In this document: in pieces, positions 54,101 through 64,000 of the stretch
Layout: the number at the start of each line of letters is the position of its first letter
Numbering within the stretch: position 1 is the stretch's first letter
From: Coturnix japonica
Lineage: Eukaryota; Chordata; Aves; Galliformes; Phasianidae
Reading direction: 5' to 3'
DNA length: 64,000 nt
NCBI RefSeq assembly: GCF_001577835.2
Contig: NC_029521.1
Location: 19,932,470-19,996,469 of the forward strand
Position numbers and translations under genes: made by a program
The notes under the pieces: generated by a model
The model's database searches: none
What the model was told of the DNA's origin: nothing
Seen by the model: only the letters and a program-made list of their open reading frames with translations

Positions 54101-57100
54101 GTATCGTTAGGCAGATCACACTGTAAAAGCTGAAACTTTCCTCTGCCAATACGGTGAGCAGTTAGAAAAGGCAAGATGTGAGAAAGGATTCTAATGCCTC
54201 ATTTTCTAATGCACGGAAGCTGAAGCAAGTCAACTTCTGGGTTATAAATGAGAAAGGAAAGTACACTTCCAATTACAAAATGCAAAGTTAAAAAGACTGC
54301 AGACCTGAGCCATTAGCATACAAGCAATTTGCAGACAAGGTTGCCAAACTGAACAGGATCTGGAGAGCTACTGACTTCTCTGGACAAGTGCATCCCTGAG
54401 CTCTCGGAAGCATTAAGAGCCCATCTGTACTGTCTATTGGACAAAGCCCCTCTTTTTGAGGAGACCCAAGGATAAAAGTGATGCATCCTACATGCCTCGG
54501 GGGTCTGCACAAACGTTTATAGCTACAGTGGGAAACAAAGTATTTCTGGGCAAGTAGCCAGTCTGCAATTTGGCCTGCCTGGCCTGATATGGAAAATGAT
54601 AGTGCTTGTTACAGAAATGAGCATCTCCTTTTGCAACCTGTATTTAGCACCGAGCAGTTCCCACACAAAAATTCTGGATTTCTACAAATGGTAGGATCCC
54701 AAAACTAAGCAACACCATAAGGCATCACATGTAAAGTACTAAATGAAGTGGTCACTAGTTTAACGGTGGTAGTTCACATGCAGCACAGTGATAACCACGA
54801 GCTGCCTGCAGCCATAGGAACACATGGTAATAGCTTCAGAAAAGGCCATTGGCACAGCTTTTTGTCATCTGTAACTTCACTGCATGGGCATTGCTGATTC
54901 TCTGACAAAAAGGGGATATGTAACAGCATGGAGAAGGCAAACTTGCTCCTTTGTGTCCAAGTTCACTCACTAATTCAAGTGTGACCATATTTACACTGCA
55001 GGATTTAGGCTCTCTGGGATCCTGTAATATGTTTGCTGGACTTTACATCTGCATAGTGAAAATGTGCACTGTGTGTGCTGACTTGAGGTGTCCAGCCTTT
55101 TACTGGAGACTGGAAAGAAAACAAGGTTAGAAAGACTGAAGGGGAAGAAACATCATGCTGAAACTTAATTAAAACTCACAGGAGATCTAGTCACACATCT
55201 TTGTTAAAATTAAGGGACAGCAGATGACTAAACCTTCAAACTTGCTTTGAGTACTTAACCAACTTGTAAAAAGTTATTCCTATGGAGGATGTAAAAGCAT
55301 TCCCAGGGAGCATCCAAACACACAGCACCTTGGTGAAATGCCAAATTGTCTTCCTAAGTCATCTCCACCTTGACTGACCTTTGCTTAGGTTCTCATTTCT
55401 CCTTGACAGCCACTTGCACGGACATCTGATAAACAAGGACAGTGCACTCCTGAACAAGCGTGCAGAACTAGATCACAGAGCTAATCAAACAGCACAGATT
55501 TAAGAAAAGATCATTTCAGCAGCTTGCAAAGTTGAACTTTCTGAGGCAAATGGAAAGCTCTGAATCACAAGCACACACCTGACAGTTGAGTCTGAAGATC
55601 CAGTGATGATCACTCGCTCATCATACTGCAGGCACAGGACAGAACCCGTGTGTCCGGTGAGAATTCGCTTGCATTCTAATGTATTTTTATCCCAGATCTA
55701 GGAGAGCAAACATTAGAGAACAGACAGCTAAGTAAGGTTTACATCACACTTTAAGCACCTAGTGATCTGACTGGTCTGTTTTTCACTATTAGGCATCATC
55801 TACAATGCAGGCAGAACTACCTCAGTGGCATGATGATGTGCAGGCTGTTGTAATATGCTAACACCTTTGGTATTACGAGGTTTGCTCTGAACACTGGTCT
55901 TGCCTCCTCATCAGGGCAGAGCATATAACCTGTAATTACTGAGTGAAAACAGTCTGCTAACTAATTCTGTTCAGAAAGAAAACAGTCTCTGATGGCAAAT
56001 AATAAAAGGTATATATGTTTAGGTAAGGGGTGAAGGAGAAGGCTTGTTTAGTAACAAGAGGTTGGAGAGGTGTCATTGAAATTAGGACACTGCTGTTTAT
56101 GGCACTGGCACCATGTGCCATCAGCAGGCCATTCGGGAGAGTTCTCACCTTGATAGTATTGTCTCGTAGGCCACTGACTATCTTCTGATCATCGTACTGT
56201 AAACAATAAACGCCTTTGCTTGTCTCACTCCGGCAGTGGATTCTCTGTAAACTGTGCCTTCCACACCTCCAGTTTGACTCTATTGTCTTGAGGAGAGACA
56301 GGAGACAAAATAGAAGTAAAAACCAAAGACAAAACTCTCCTTTTGTTTGCTTGAGAAGAGAGCAGATACTTCCCTTTACACTTTTTCCAGCAGCAAGGCC
56401 CATAGAATGACACAGGAGTTTTCTAGAAGCAGCAGCGTGTGATGAAACCAATGAGACAGGCAAAGGCCTGGAACACACACTGTGGCCAGACTCCCTGCAT
56501 GGTCTGGCATGGTGAGGGAGCAATGACCTAAAAGTTGTTTTTTCAAACTCCAACCTTTAATTCTGTGACTCTACTAAACAATTGCAGAGAAAGACCTCAT
56601 GTGCATGGATGGGGCAAAGTACCACAGAATAGAGAAAGTCAAGATGGTAGTGTTCCTATGACATCTGATGTGCAAAGTGTAGAGACTCCCCAAACAATGC
56701 AGCTCCCCCTCTTTCTAAGGCAGTGATGAAGGCCTGGGAATTTATATGTAGCCCAGATCTTCCAACTCCTGATGAACACAGACACACCACACTTAATGAA
56801 ATACTCCATCAGCATTAAACATTCACAGAATCTGAGCATGATGACTAAATGAGGGAGATTGTTAAAAAAAGGCAAAATGAAACAAAAAAGCCCATCGCAC
56901 CTGGAAGGTACTTCTTACCTCTATATCCTGTATAATTTTGGGGTAAAGTGCTCTGTAGAAGGAGTTGGGTGGAGCAGACCCATCAGGGGGTTTATTTTTA
57001 AATAGGTATTGTCCCCTGGAAGACAAAGAACACAGATCACGTCTCAGCATTTGTGAGGAAGGTCTTCCTGGCATTTCAGAAACGGGTAACCGCTGCTGAA

Positions 57101-60100
57101 AAGCACACACAGATTCACAGTCAAACTTCATTTACTCAGTTACACAGGGTGGCTCCTTGTTTGTGTGTCCTGTGACACGTTGATGCTGCATTTAGACACT
57201 GAAAAATTCATGACAAAGCAGTTCTTCCTCACTCAGGGAAGGATAACGTACTATTTTGGACATGAGCCCCTTCAGCTCCATAGGAGGTTAGAATGGCTCA
57301 CACCCACTGCATACATATTCATATCAGAGGTCACCTTTAAAATAAAGCATACAAAGAAAAAATGAGCAGCCAAAGAACCCTCAAGCTCTCTGTGCACTCA
57401 GGACTAGCTTTGATCTACATTAACAGGAACAGTACTAGTTTTGGAACACGGACATTTTACTGCTGCTACTTCATTTTGGTAAGCAACGCTTCATCTGTGG
57501 TGCCTTCCTCATTTCCACACTGATTTGGAATACTCATATCCCAAGCTAGATTTTTGCTACAACAAAAAATCCATAAACGGCAATCACTACCTGCTGTGTA
57601 AAAAACCTAAATTCCTCATCCTGAAGTTAAGAAGCCACCAAACACGGTGTGGAAGCTAGTAAACCCCACCATGGGCGTACTAACTGCAGCTCTGCCTGGC
57701 AACATGCCTCGCAAAATGGAGAGAGGCACAAATGCCTCCGAGTGTAATCCTGGCATCAGAGGCACGGAGTTTAGACTGGGCCAGCTCTCCACTTCCCCCT
57801 CCCTCACTCCATTACGGCATAATTAATTGCTCAATACTTCATTGTGCATTCTTTTCTTGTCCTTTCCATATAACTTATCTTGAAAGTCATTTGAGAGACT
57901 GCATTAACTGGCTACGTACTTTGGGCAAAATCCAGACTAAATCATAACAGTTTTTAGGTATAAACAGGGAGGTCAACTATAGGACTGAACAAACAAAACA
58001 ACAAATACTCCAGAAAAGATCTTTTGACAATTAGGGAAACTACTTTACATTTAAATTAAGAGAAAGCTGCTTTCTACTTAGGACAAAGGAATCATCTGAG
58101 CCTTCAAACAGTAACCAGCAGCTGCCTGTTTGGGGACAAATCTTTGTGAAGAAGGGACATATGGCTGCACACAAATCAACAATTAAGTGGGTCCTTACAT
58201 GATCCAGTTTGGAAGTGCAAGAAAATTACTACTACTGGCCTGGGGAGACTGGAAATGCTTCAGAGATGTGCAGAACAGCTACGACACACTACAGAAGACC
58301 TAGGGTAGGTCTAGAACAACCTGTATACAAGCCATTGTGCCTTAAAACCTATATGAGCTATTAGAAGGCCCTGCTAGCTATAAGCTATGTCTTGCTGCTT
58401 GTACAGCCGGTTGCACACAGGTCAGCCAAAGGACTGTTTGGAATTTCCCTGGCATCCCAGTGATGGGGATAAAAGCATTTATTGTTTGCAGTTTCTGATG
58501 ACCAGCCAACTCAATCAAGTATTCAGATGGAAAAAACAGTACCCAACCTTGGGCTTCTGTTTTATTTTTCTCTAAATCTGGGTAACCCTTACTGCTCCCT
58601 GACAGAATAACAGAGAGTGACTGTCCTTTGAGATAGAAAGAAGGATTTTTGATAGGAAGAAGGTAAACCCAAGGAAATGTTGGACTGTCCAGATGAACGT
58701 CACAGACTGCTCACTGTAGAGCACACAGTTAGTTGAGTTCCTAGAAGATGAAAAGCAACAGCAGCCAGATTGATCAATCCAGAATAAATCATGTCAAATG
58801 GACCTAATTTCTTCTCAGAGGTCATTTTCATGAGTTAGCCAGAGAAGTACAGTGGTGGAAGTGCTCATGGGTGAATACAGAAATGGCTAGCAAGCACATC
58901 TTACCAATGGTGCACCGCCAAAAAGAAAGGCAACTGGGATCTTGCATGTGGTCTCTCCTATATGTGTCATTATTAGACATTTTCATTAATGACAAAGAAT
59001 GGAATAGGGAGCGTGCTTACTTTGTGGGCAATGATGCTAAAGCTGAGAGAAGATACAAGCACTTTGGAAGACAAGATTAAAATCATAACGCTTCTGACAA
59101 AATGGAGAAATACTAACCAGTATATAGAACCTAATTCAACAAGCACAAGTGCAGAATTCTCTACTTATAACATAAAGATGCAAGATGAGGAACAACAGGG
59201 AAGGAGAACTTCCACATAAGGGGTGATTAAAAGTTATATATAAAACCACTGTTAAAAAAAAAAGCATGTGTTCTTCTGGAAAGTCTAAAACGAAGCCTCC
59301 TCCATAAAGCAGAGAAAGTAATCCTTCTCACTAAACTCTGGTGATGCCTCGGCAGAAGGAAGATGATCAGCTGAAGTCACCATCTGCCAAGAATGGGGAA
59401 GAATAAGAAGAGTAACTGGAGTGGGGCTACGTAAAGCAAACTGAGAATGACAAGAGGACAGTGAGCACTCATTAGTGTATCCCGTGTATAGGAAAAATGA
59501 TCATCTCCCAACTATGCAAAATATTACTACAAAAAGGAGAAAGAGAAACTGTCCTCTGTGTCTGTGTAGGCTAATATAACATCCTGAACTGTAGCTAGGA
59601 GGATGGTGCTCACTGGAAATGGCTGCCCACAGAAGCTGTGCATGCCCCAACCCGGGAGGAGTTCAAGGCCAGGTTGGATGGGGCTCTGAGCAGCATAGTT
59701 ACCAAAACAGTGATACTGCTTGCCCAGGAAAGGCACAGGGAATGTCCATCATTAAAGGCCTTTAAGAACCACTAAAACATTTGAGATGACTCAGATAAAG
59801 AGGGATGAAAAAGTTACCACTATCATAGCTGTGTTTATTTTATATTCTTTATAAACTTGATGCAACTGGAAGCAGATCAACATAGTATTTATTTTTAAAG
59901 GACATTTCATAATTCTGAATTACTTGCCTTTACTTTCTGAGACAAGCAGTATAACAAAATTGACCGTGAAACAGAAGTCTTTGTTTGCAATTCTGTATCT
60001 TTTTCTTTTTAATAGCGACCAAAATGCCTGAGCTGTCACTTTTATCTTGTTTATGAAATATTCATACCCAGCTTCCTTTCTGCCAACATCCTAGGGACAC

Positions 60101-60935
60101 CCTTGGAAAAGAAAATTATGTATTAAAGGACGTACCCCCTGAGAGGGAAAGTTCTAATGAAATGTTAACAGAGCAGCTTCAAACTTGAGTGAGGCCCACA
60201 TTGTAGTAAGGCTATTCCAGATGATTATTAACTAATCTATCTGCATTTCTAAAGTCCCCTATTCTCTGTGGTACCTACCCTCAGCTTCCAGTTTGAAAAT
60301 TAAACAGATATCTAATAGTGAAAATCTGCTGAGGAAAACAAACAGACCCATCAGGAAACAACTAATACATAACACATGCTGCCCCATTGCCACCCCCAAA
60401 AAAGCTCTTCTGCTCTGAACTGCTGACTAGTTTAGTGTTCCCCTGGGGCGTACGCAGCTTCTTAATTTGAACCAAATGACAGCTGGGCGTAAAAATCTCA
60501 CTCTGTATATCCCACTTGTCACAGTGGGATAAGTGCATGATCAGATGAGGAAAGTGAGGAAAAAGCCCCCTGCACAGACAAATGATGCCCTAAGCCCCCA
60601 GCCCCGGAATCTGGACTCAAGCATTTGTCAGGTTTGGAACCAGCGTGCTACTTCAAGGAGCTACGTATTCTTCTTCAAACACAGCTGAAACACAGAGGCC
60701 CTTCTGTCCTAAATGGGGGCAAAAGAGGTGAAGATGCAGTTCCCTCACCATCCTCTCCTCTCTGACAGCCCCCTCCACAGCGAGTCTGTCCTGACCATCC
60801 TCTCGATCAGCTTCTTCCACAGCATGCCGTCCGATGTCACGCGGTACCACTCCTTGCACACCAGCTCAGCGGCACACAGCGATTTGGCATCCAGGTAGGA
60901 CAGAATGTTCTCAGCAATGTGATCCAATCCCCGAG
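45102..60935 (-). CDS. BTRC: Beta-TrCP1, F-box and WD40 region (N-terminal exons outside window)
   Basis: Substrate receptor of the SCF(beta-TrCP) ubiquitin ligase, which binds DSGxxS phosphodegrons (beta-catenin, I-kappa-B and others) in cytosol and nucleus. Nine exons on the minus strand: 60935-60749, 57015-56919, 56286-56149, 55697-55579, 53241-52992, 52322-52204, 48614-48504, 47898-47820 and 45263-45102 (stop TAA). They join in phase to 420 residues, equal to human BTRC from the F-box onward. Seen in order: F-box ([20 protein letters not shown]...[10 protein letters not shown]), the linker [16 protein letters not shown], then seven WD40 blades, starting [20 protein letters not shown] and with IWD, VWD or LWD ends. 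The C-terminus is [11 protein letters not shown]. Nearly every residue matches the mammalian protein. The first exon begins inside an Ala codon, so an upstream exon is required. No frame breaks. Confidence 0.97.
45264..47819 (-). other. BTRC: BTRC last intron
   Basis: This intron separates the last two coding exons. I saw no repeat family, RNA gene or nested coding exon. The smaller intron 47899-48503 between the two preceding exons likewise shows nothing. Confidence 0.75.
48615..52203 (-). other. BTRC: BTRC intron with a CR1 fragment
   Basis: A 3.6-kb intron. Apart from the CR1 fragment at 49,858-49,945 and a T-run near 49,300, it is unique sequence. A markedly AT-rich patch at 50,980-51,250 has no recognisable structure. 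Confidence 0.75.
49858..49945 (-). mobile_element. CR1 LINE 3' end, minus orientation
   Basis: ATCACAGAGGTTGGAAAAGA, CCACCAAGATCACTGAGCCC and AACCATCAACCCATCACCAC match the reverse complement of the avian CR1 3' terminus. Short and 5'-truncated. Confidence 0.85.
53242..55578 (-). other. BTRC: BTRC intron between WD40 exons
   Basis: Unique intronic sequence with an AT-rich patch around 53,390-53,560. No repeat family or nested gene recognised. The neighbouring introns 52323-52991, 55698-56148 and 56287-56918 also hold nothing I can support. Confidence 0.75.
58755..59760 (+). mobile_element. Old, degraded CR1-type LINE
   Basis: Scattered words follow the end of the CR1 reverse-transcriptase frame and its 3' flank: AATAAATCATGTCAAATGG, TTAGACATTTTCATTAATGA, GCAATGATGCTAAAGCTGAG, CAAGCACTTTGGAAGACAAG, TCAACAAGCACAAGTGC, then GGCTGCCCACAGAAGCTGTG and GTTCAAGGCCAGGTTGGATG, then GGGGCTCTGAGCAGC. 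The copy is heavily diverged with many gaps and no usable frame. It may be one old element plus a younger 3' fragment at about 59,600-59,700. It lies antisense to BTRC. Confidence 0.7.
59830..60300. promoter_or_regulatory. Candidate conserved noncoding element in BTRC intron
   Basis: Motif-rich AT island after the CR1 remnant: TTTCATAATTCTGAATTAC, GTCTTTGTTTGC, CTTGTTTATGAAATATTC, GATGATTATTAACTAATC and AGTTTGAAAATTAAAC. It has no repeat or coding explanation. The inference rests on composition only. Confidence 0.28.
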
Positions 60936-63900
60936 CTGCGGGGGGAGGAAGGAAAAAACAACATGCGTTATTTGCTGGGCAGAAGGGCAGTTTAAAACAA
61001 CTCCCCTTACTAGTACAAATATAGCCTCTCTTTCCTATTCCTTTCCATCTACTCTTCTGCACGCAGAGTTGGACCAAATGTGCAGAAGAGCATCTGCAGC
61101 TAAGTTCAGGAGCGAGCAGTGTTCTCCAACTTCCTTTGGATATAACACAACAAGTCATTAAAAATAATAAAGAATCCAAGAAGTCATTCCAATCTATTTC
61201 GATGGGTTTTAGCACTAGGGGGATATTCTATGGATGGCATTTCCAACTCAGCGACGCAGCCCCCAAAATCTCTCTATATTAGGACCATTTCTCATCTCAC
61301 TGCTACAGCTGTTCTCATGTTCCAGCGGCTCAAAAGCTGTTTTTGCTAAAGCAGTAGCTTTTAAACGTAATGAAGAAAAAAATATATATTCCCAATGTGT
61401 GCCCTGAAGGGTAGTGGTACCTTTAGACATGGGGGAGGGAAAGATATGCAGATGCACGGGGAAGTGGAGAAGAAAGAAGATGCTGTCTGAGGAGAAAGCG
61501 AAGCAGGTTCACTAGCTTCATTTATTAAAGCGAGTAGAGGAAAAATATGCACCATAATTGTGTAATTTGCAAATATCTTCCAGTGTGAATACCATGACCA
61601 GCTTTGCTTTAACATGGCTGGAGTAAAAGGCAAAGCAGTTGAGCCAAAGAGGCAGCAATGCTTGCAGGGTGTTGGCTAATTCCAGCGTAGCACCTAGCAG
61701 CTCAGTGTAACATCTCCACACAACACCACCACGCTCTGTCTCTTAAGCAGACAGATGGGTCTAGCAAAAACGTGCCCCTTCCCATTCAGACCTGATCACC
61801 CACCAGACATCAGAAAGATAAGGTGCCTTTTAAATGAGGTGTTGCATAAACACAGCTTCTCTTGGAGGCTGCTGAGTTTATAGTGAGACACAGTGTCAAG
61901 GGATCCTCCCTCTTCACAGGTCCAATTGCTGAGGCTTTGTGAATGTTGTGGTTGAGACCCCAGCAACCCTCTGGTTCACATGTGGACACAGCTACATGTG
62001 TCCTTTCTTGCTTCTTAAACAACAGCCTCAAAGAGCAGGTCCTGCTTGTCAGTGACAAAGAAACAGCAGTGAATGCATTTGTACAGTCACATGCCCATAC
62101 GTCAGCAAACCCAAACTGGGAGTAATCAGCTCATTCCTTTGGAGCTTGTAAGAAACAAAAGGCCCAACCTCTACTTGGTTTTGTTAACTGAAACATCTCA
62201 AAATTATCTACTGACACATGAAAATGAGAAAACTCAGCATGTCTCTTCTCAATCCTTTCAAACATCTGAGATTTATAATACACACTGGGTGAGACATTCT
62301 GCCCAGAGTTTTATGCTCCCATTCTTTCAGCAGAAAAAGCACAGGAGTGATACCAGACACAACCAGAATGCAGAGAGTGCTGACATTTCTTATCTTTATA
62401 GATGCAAAATTAGATGTCAACCTGCAAAAGTGAAGCATCAGCAGCCTTTATTATGTATTTAATCTGAAAAGATATACACAACCATTACGTGAAACTCTCC
62501 CAAAAAAGAGTGTTTGTAAATCTAGGCTCACACTACAGTAATTCATAGGCACAGAGATATATTTTGGTGAACACAAGCCAATTCTGAAGGACAGAAGTGG
62601 ACAGTGGTGTTCCCTTCTCCATCCTGATTCCTGCAGCCCTGAGCTCTCTTCAGCGGGTAGAAATGCCACATTTTGGCACTCTCTGTCAGCCTTTTCCCTT
62701 CCACTTAACATGTGGGAAGGGGAGGCCAAAACCTCACTATTCCTTGTCTTCCCAGAATCAAAGCTACTTTGGCCTGGCAGCACACTCAATTGTATTACTG
62801 TCTGAGACATATATCTACCGGAACATTGCTTCCTTTAAAAAAATTCTTCATGCACAAAAGCTTTTGCTAAACTAATGTGAAACATGATTAGCCCTTTGTC
62901 CTCCACATCAAGTATTAACAGAATGTTTCAGATATTTCACACACCAAACCCTTATAAAAATGAGACTGCTCATAAAAAAATGTTGAACAGCTTGGAAATG
63001 ATAAGCAAAGACCTTGTTTTTTGTGTGTGGTTTTTTTTGCTTAAGAAATAGAACAAAGTTTGTTAAGTATACAGTTAAGCTGTATTTTTCCAATCTTTAT
63101 TCTGTCCAAAGCACTGGGAAAATAACCTCAGCCAATTGCACTCTATATTAGCCAAGTCTACTCATGACCTAAAACCATCCTTGGTTATTCTGTGGGACAG
63201 TGCAAGAGATAAGATGCCTCACGATTTTGGAGAATCTTTATTGTTTTATTTCCTTGAGGGGGAGAGTGGGAAGGAGGATGAAGGCATAAAAACGAAACTG
63301 GAATATCGAGCACCTGAGAATTTCAGAAAGCTACAAAACACTTAAATAGATCAGGGACTTTTTTTATTGACCAAACTCAAAATTTTAGGTTCAGCACTCC
63401 TTCCTCAGAGGTTCCCTTTTCCTATCACCCTTACCAGAAACCTGCCTGCACTGAGGACGTTCTGCACCTCCCAGGCTGCAGAGCCTGAGCCAGCCTAATT
63501 CCCTGCCATTCATATTCTCCCGTAGAGCTATATTCACCAGGACATTAGCACTCTGCCAATATGCAAATTGATGCACATATATTATTTAAGCACACAGTTC
63601 CCACAACTGTTCATGTTCTCAGACATTAGCTGCCTAATATCCTGTCTGTTCTGTACTTGGAGACAGTAAAATTCAAAGCTAGAGCTGCTTCCTAGATAAC
63701 TCTGAAAAGACTACCAACAGATATGGCATGGCAGGCAGATTTTGGATGCCTGTGGAAATATTTCTAATATTTGCCCAAAATGGTCAGAAAAAGGCTTGTA
63801 GGATTAAATTAAACAAGAGAAAATGAGTGGGGTTTGCTTGCTCTGATGGAGCTTTGTGGAGGAAGACCTGGAAAAATTGTGTAGCTAACTGTATGTGCGC

Positions 63901-64000
63901 AAGGAAACCAATGTGCTTTCCAAGTATTCTGTTTTTCAGAAGCTGAACAGCCTCACAAGTTATAATACTGCTCTAAGTACATAAGATTATTGCCATTGGA
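60936..64000 (-). other. BTRC: BTRC intron upstream of the F-box exon (partial)
   Basis: I searched for the preceding exon, which encodes the conserved dimerisation region (KYFEQW...VEHLISQMCHYQHGHIN in vertebrates), and did not find it, so it lies beyond the window. The acceptor for the F-box exon has a clear pyrimidine tract ending CCGCAG. Nothing else was recognised. Confidence 0.7.

Larger units (their letters stand above)
57016..60748 (-). other. BTRC: BTRC intron after the F-box exon
   Basis: This 3.7-kb intron holds an old CR1 element (58,755-59,760) and an AT-rich, possibly conserved island (59,830-60,300), both listed separately. The part 57,016-58,750 shows no recognisable feature. 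Confidence 0.75.

Noticed and set aside
60936-64000. Upstream BTRC exon encoding the dimerisation region
   Set aside because: Searched on the minus strand for the conserved block; not found.

Overview
The window is vertebrate nuclear DNA, and it reads as bird. Genes are split by GT-AG introns, intergenic distances are short, GC-rich blocks alternate with AT-rich islands, and the only interspersed repeats I recognise are CR1 LINE fragments, including typical 3' ends with the decayed 'ttctatgattc' tail. The gene order FBXW4 - DPCD - POLL - BTRC matches human 10q24, the stretch between FGF8 and LBX1. I cannot name the species.

Layout: 1-5505 (+) is the 3' end of FBXW4, a long intron and then the last three coding exons. 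8794-15802 (-) is DPCD, complete, 6 exons and 203 aa, with its 3' end facing that of FBXW4. 15801-24766 (+) is POLL, complete, 8 coding exons and 576 aa, head to head with DPCD over a shared CpG-rich promoter. 24767-32616 holds the POLL 3' UTR and an intergenic region rich in candidate regulatory sequence. 32617-36473 (-) is a compact 12-exon class II facilitative hexose transporter (533 aa, GLUT5/9/11 type) that has no counterpart in human between POLL and BTRC. 36474-39500 is another gene-free stretch with enhancer-like islands. 39523-60935 (-) is the 3' part of BTRC: a long 3' UTR and nine coding exons covering the F-box and all seven WD40 blades. 60936-64000 is BTRC intron; the N-terminal exons lie outside the window.

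FBXW4 and BTRC are both F-box/WD40 substrate receptors of SCF ubiquitin ligases. POLL is a family X gap-filling repair polymerase. DPCD is linked to motile cilia, and a near-consensus RFX X-box lies in the promoter it shares with POLL. In mouse this neighbourhood carries distant enhancers of FGF8. Many AT-rich, homeodomain-motif-rich islands, mostly at 27.6-38.8 kb, look like conserved noncoding elements of that or the LBX1 landscape. Their conservation could not be tested here.

Main points for follow-up: the extra GLUT gene; start codons of DPCD and of a possible N-extended POLL overlapping on opposite strands inside one 12-bp palindrome; the RFX X-box beside them; a stop-free 198-nt POLL intron; and the regulatory islands, one with an 18-bp SOX-type inverted repeat and one with a perfect TCF/LEF site. 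I recognised no LTR or other virus-like element.
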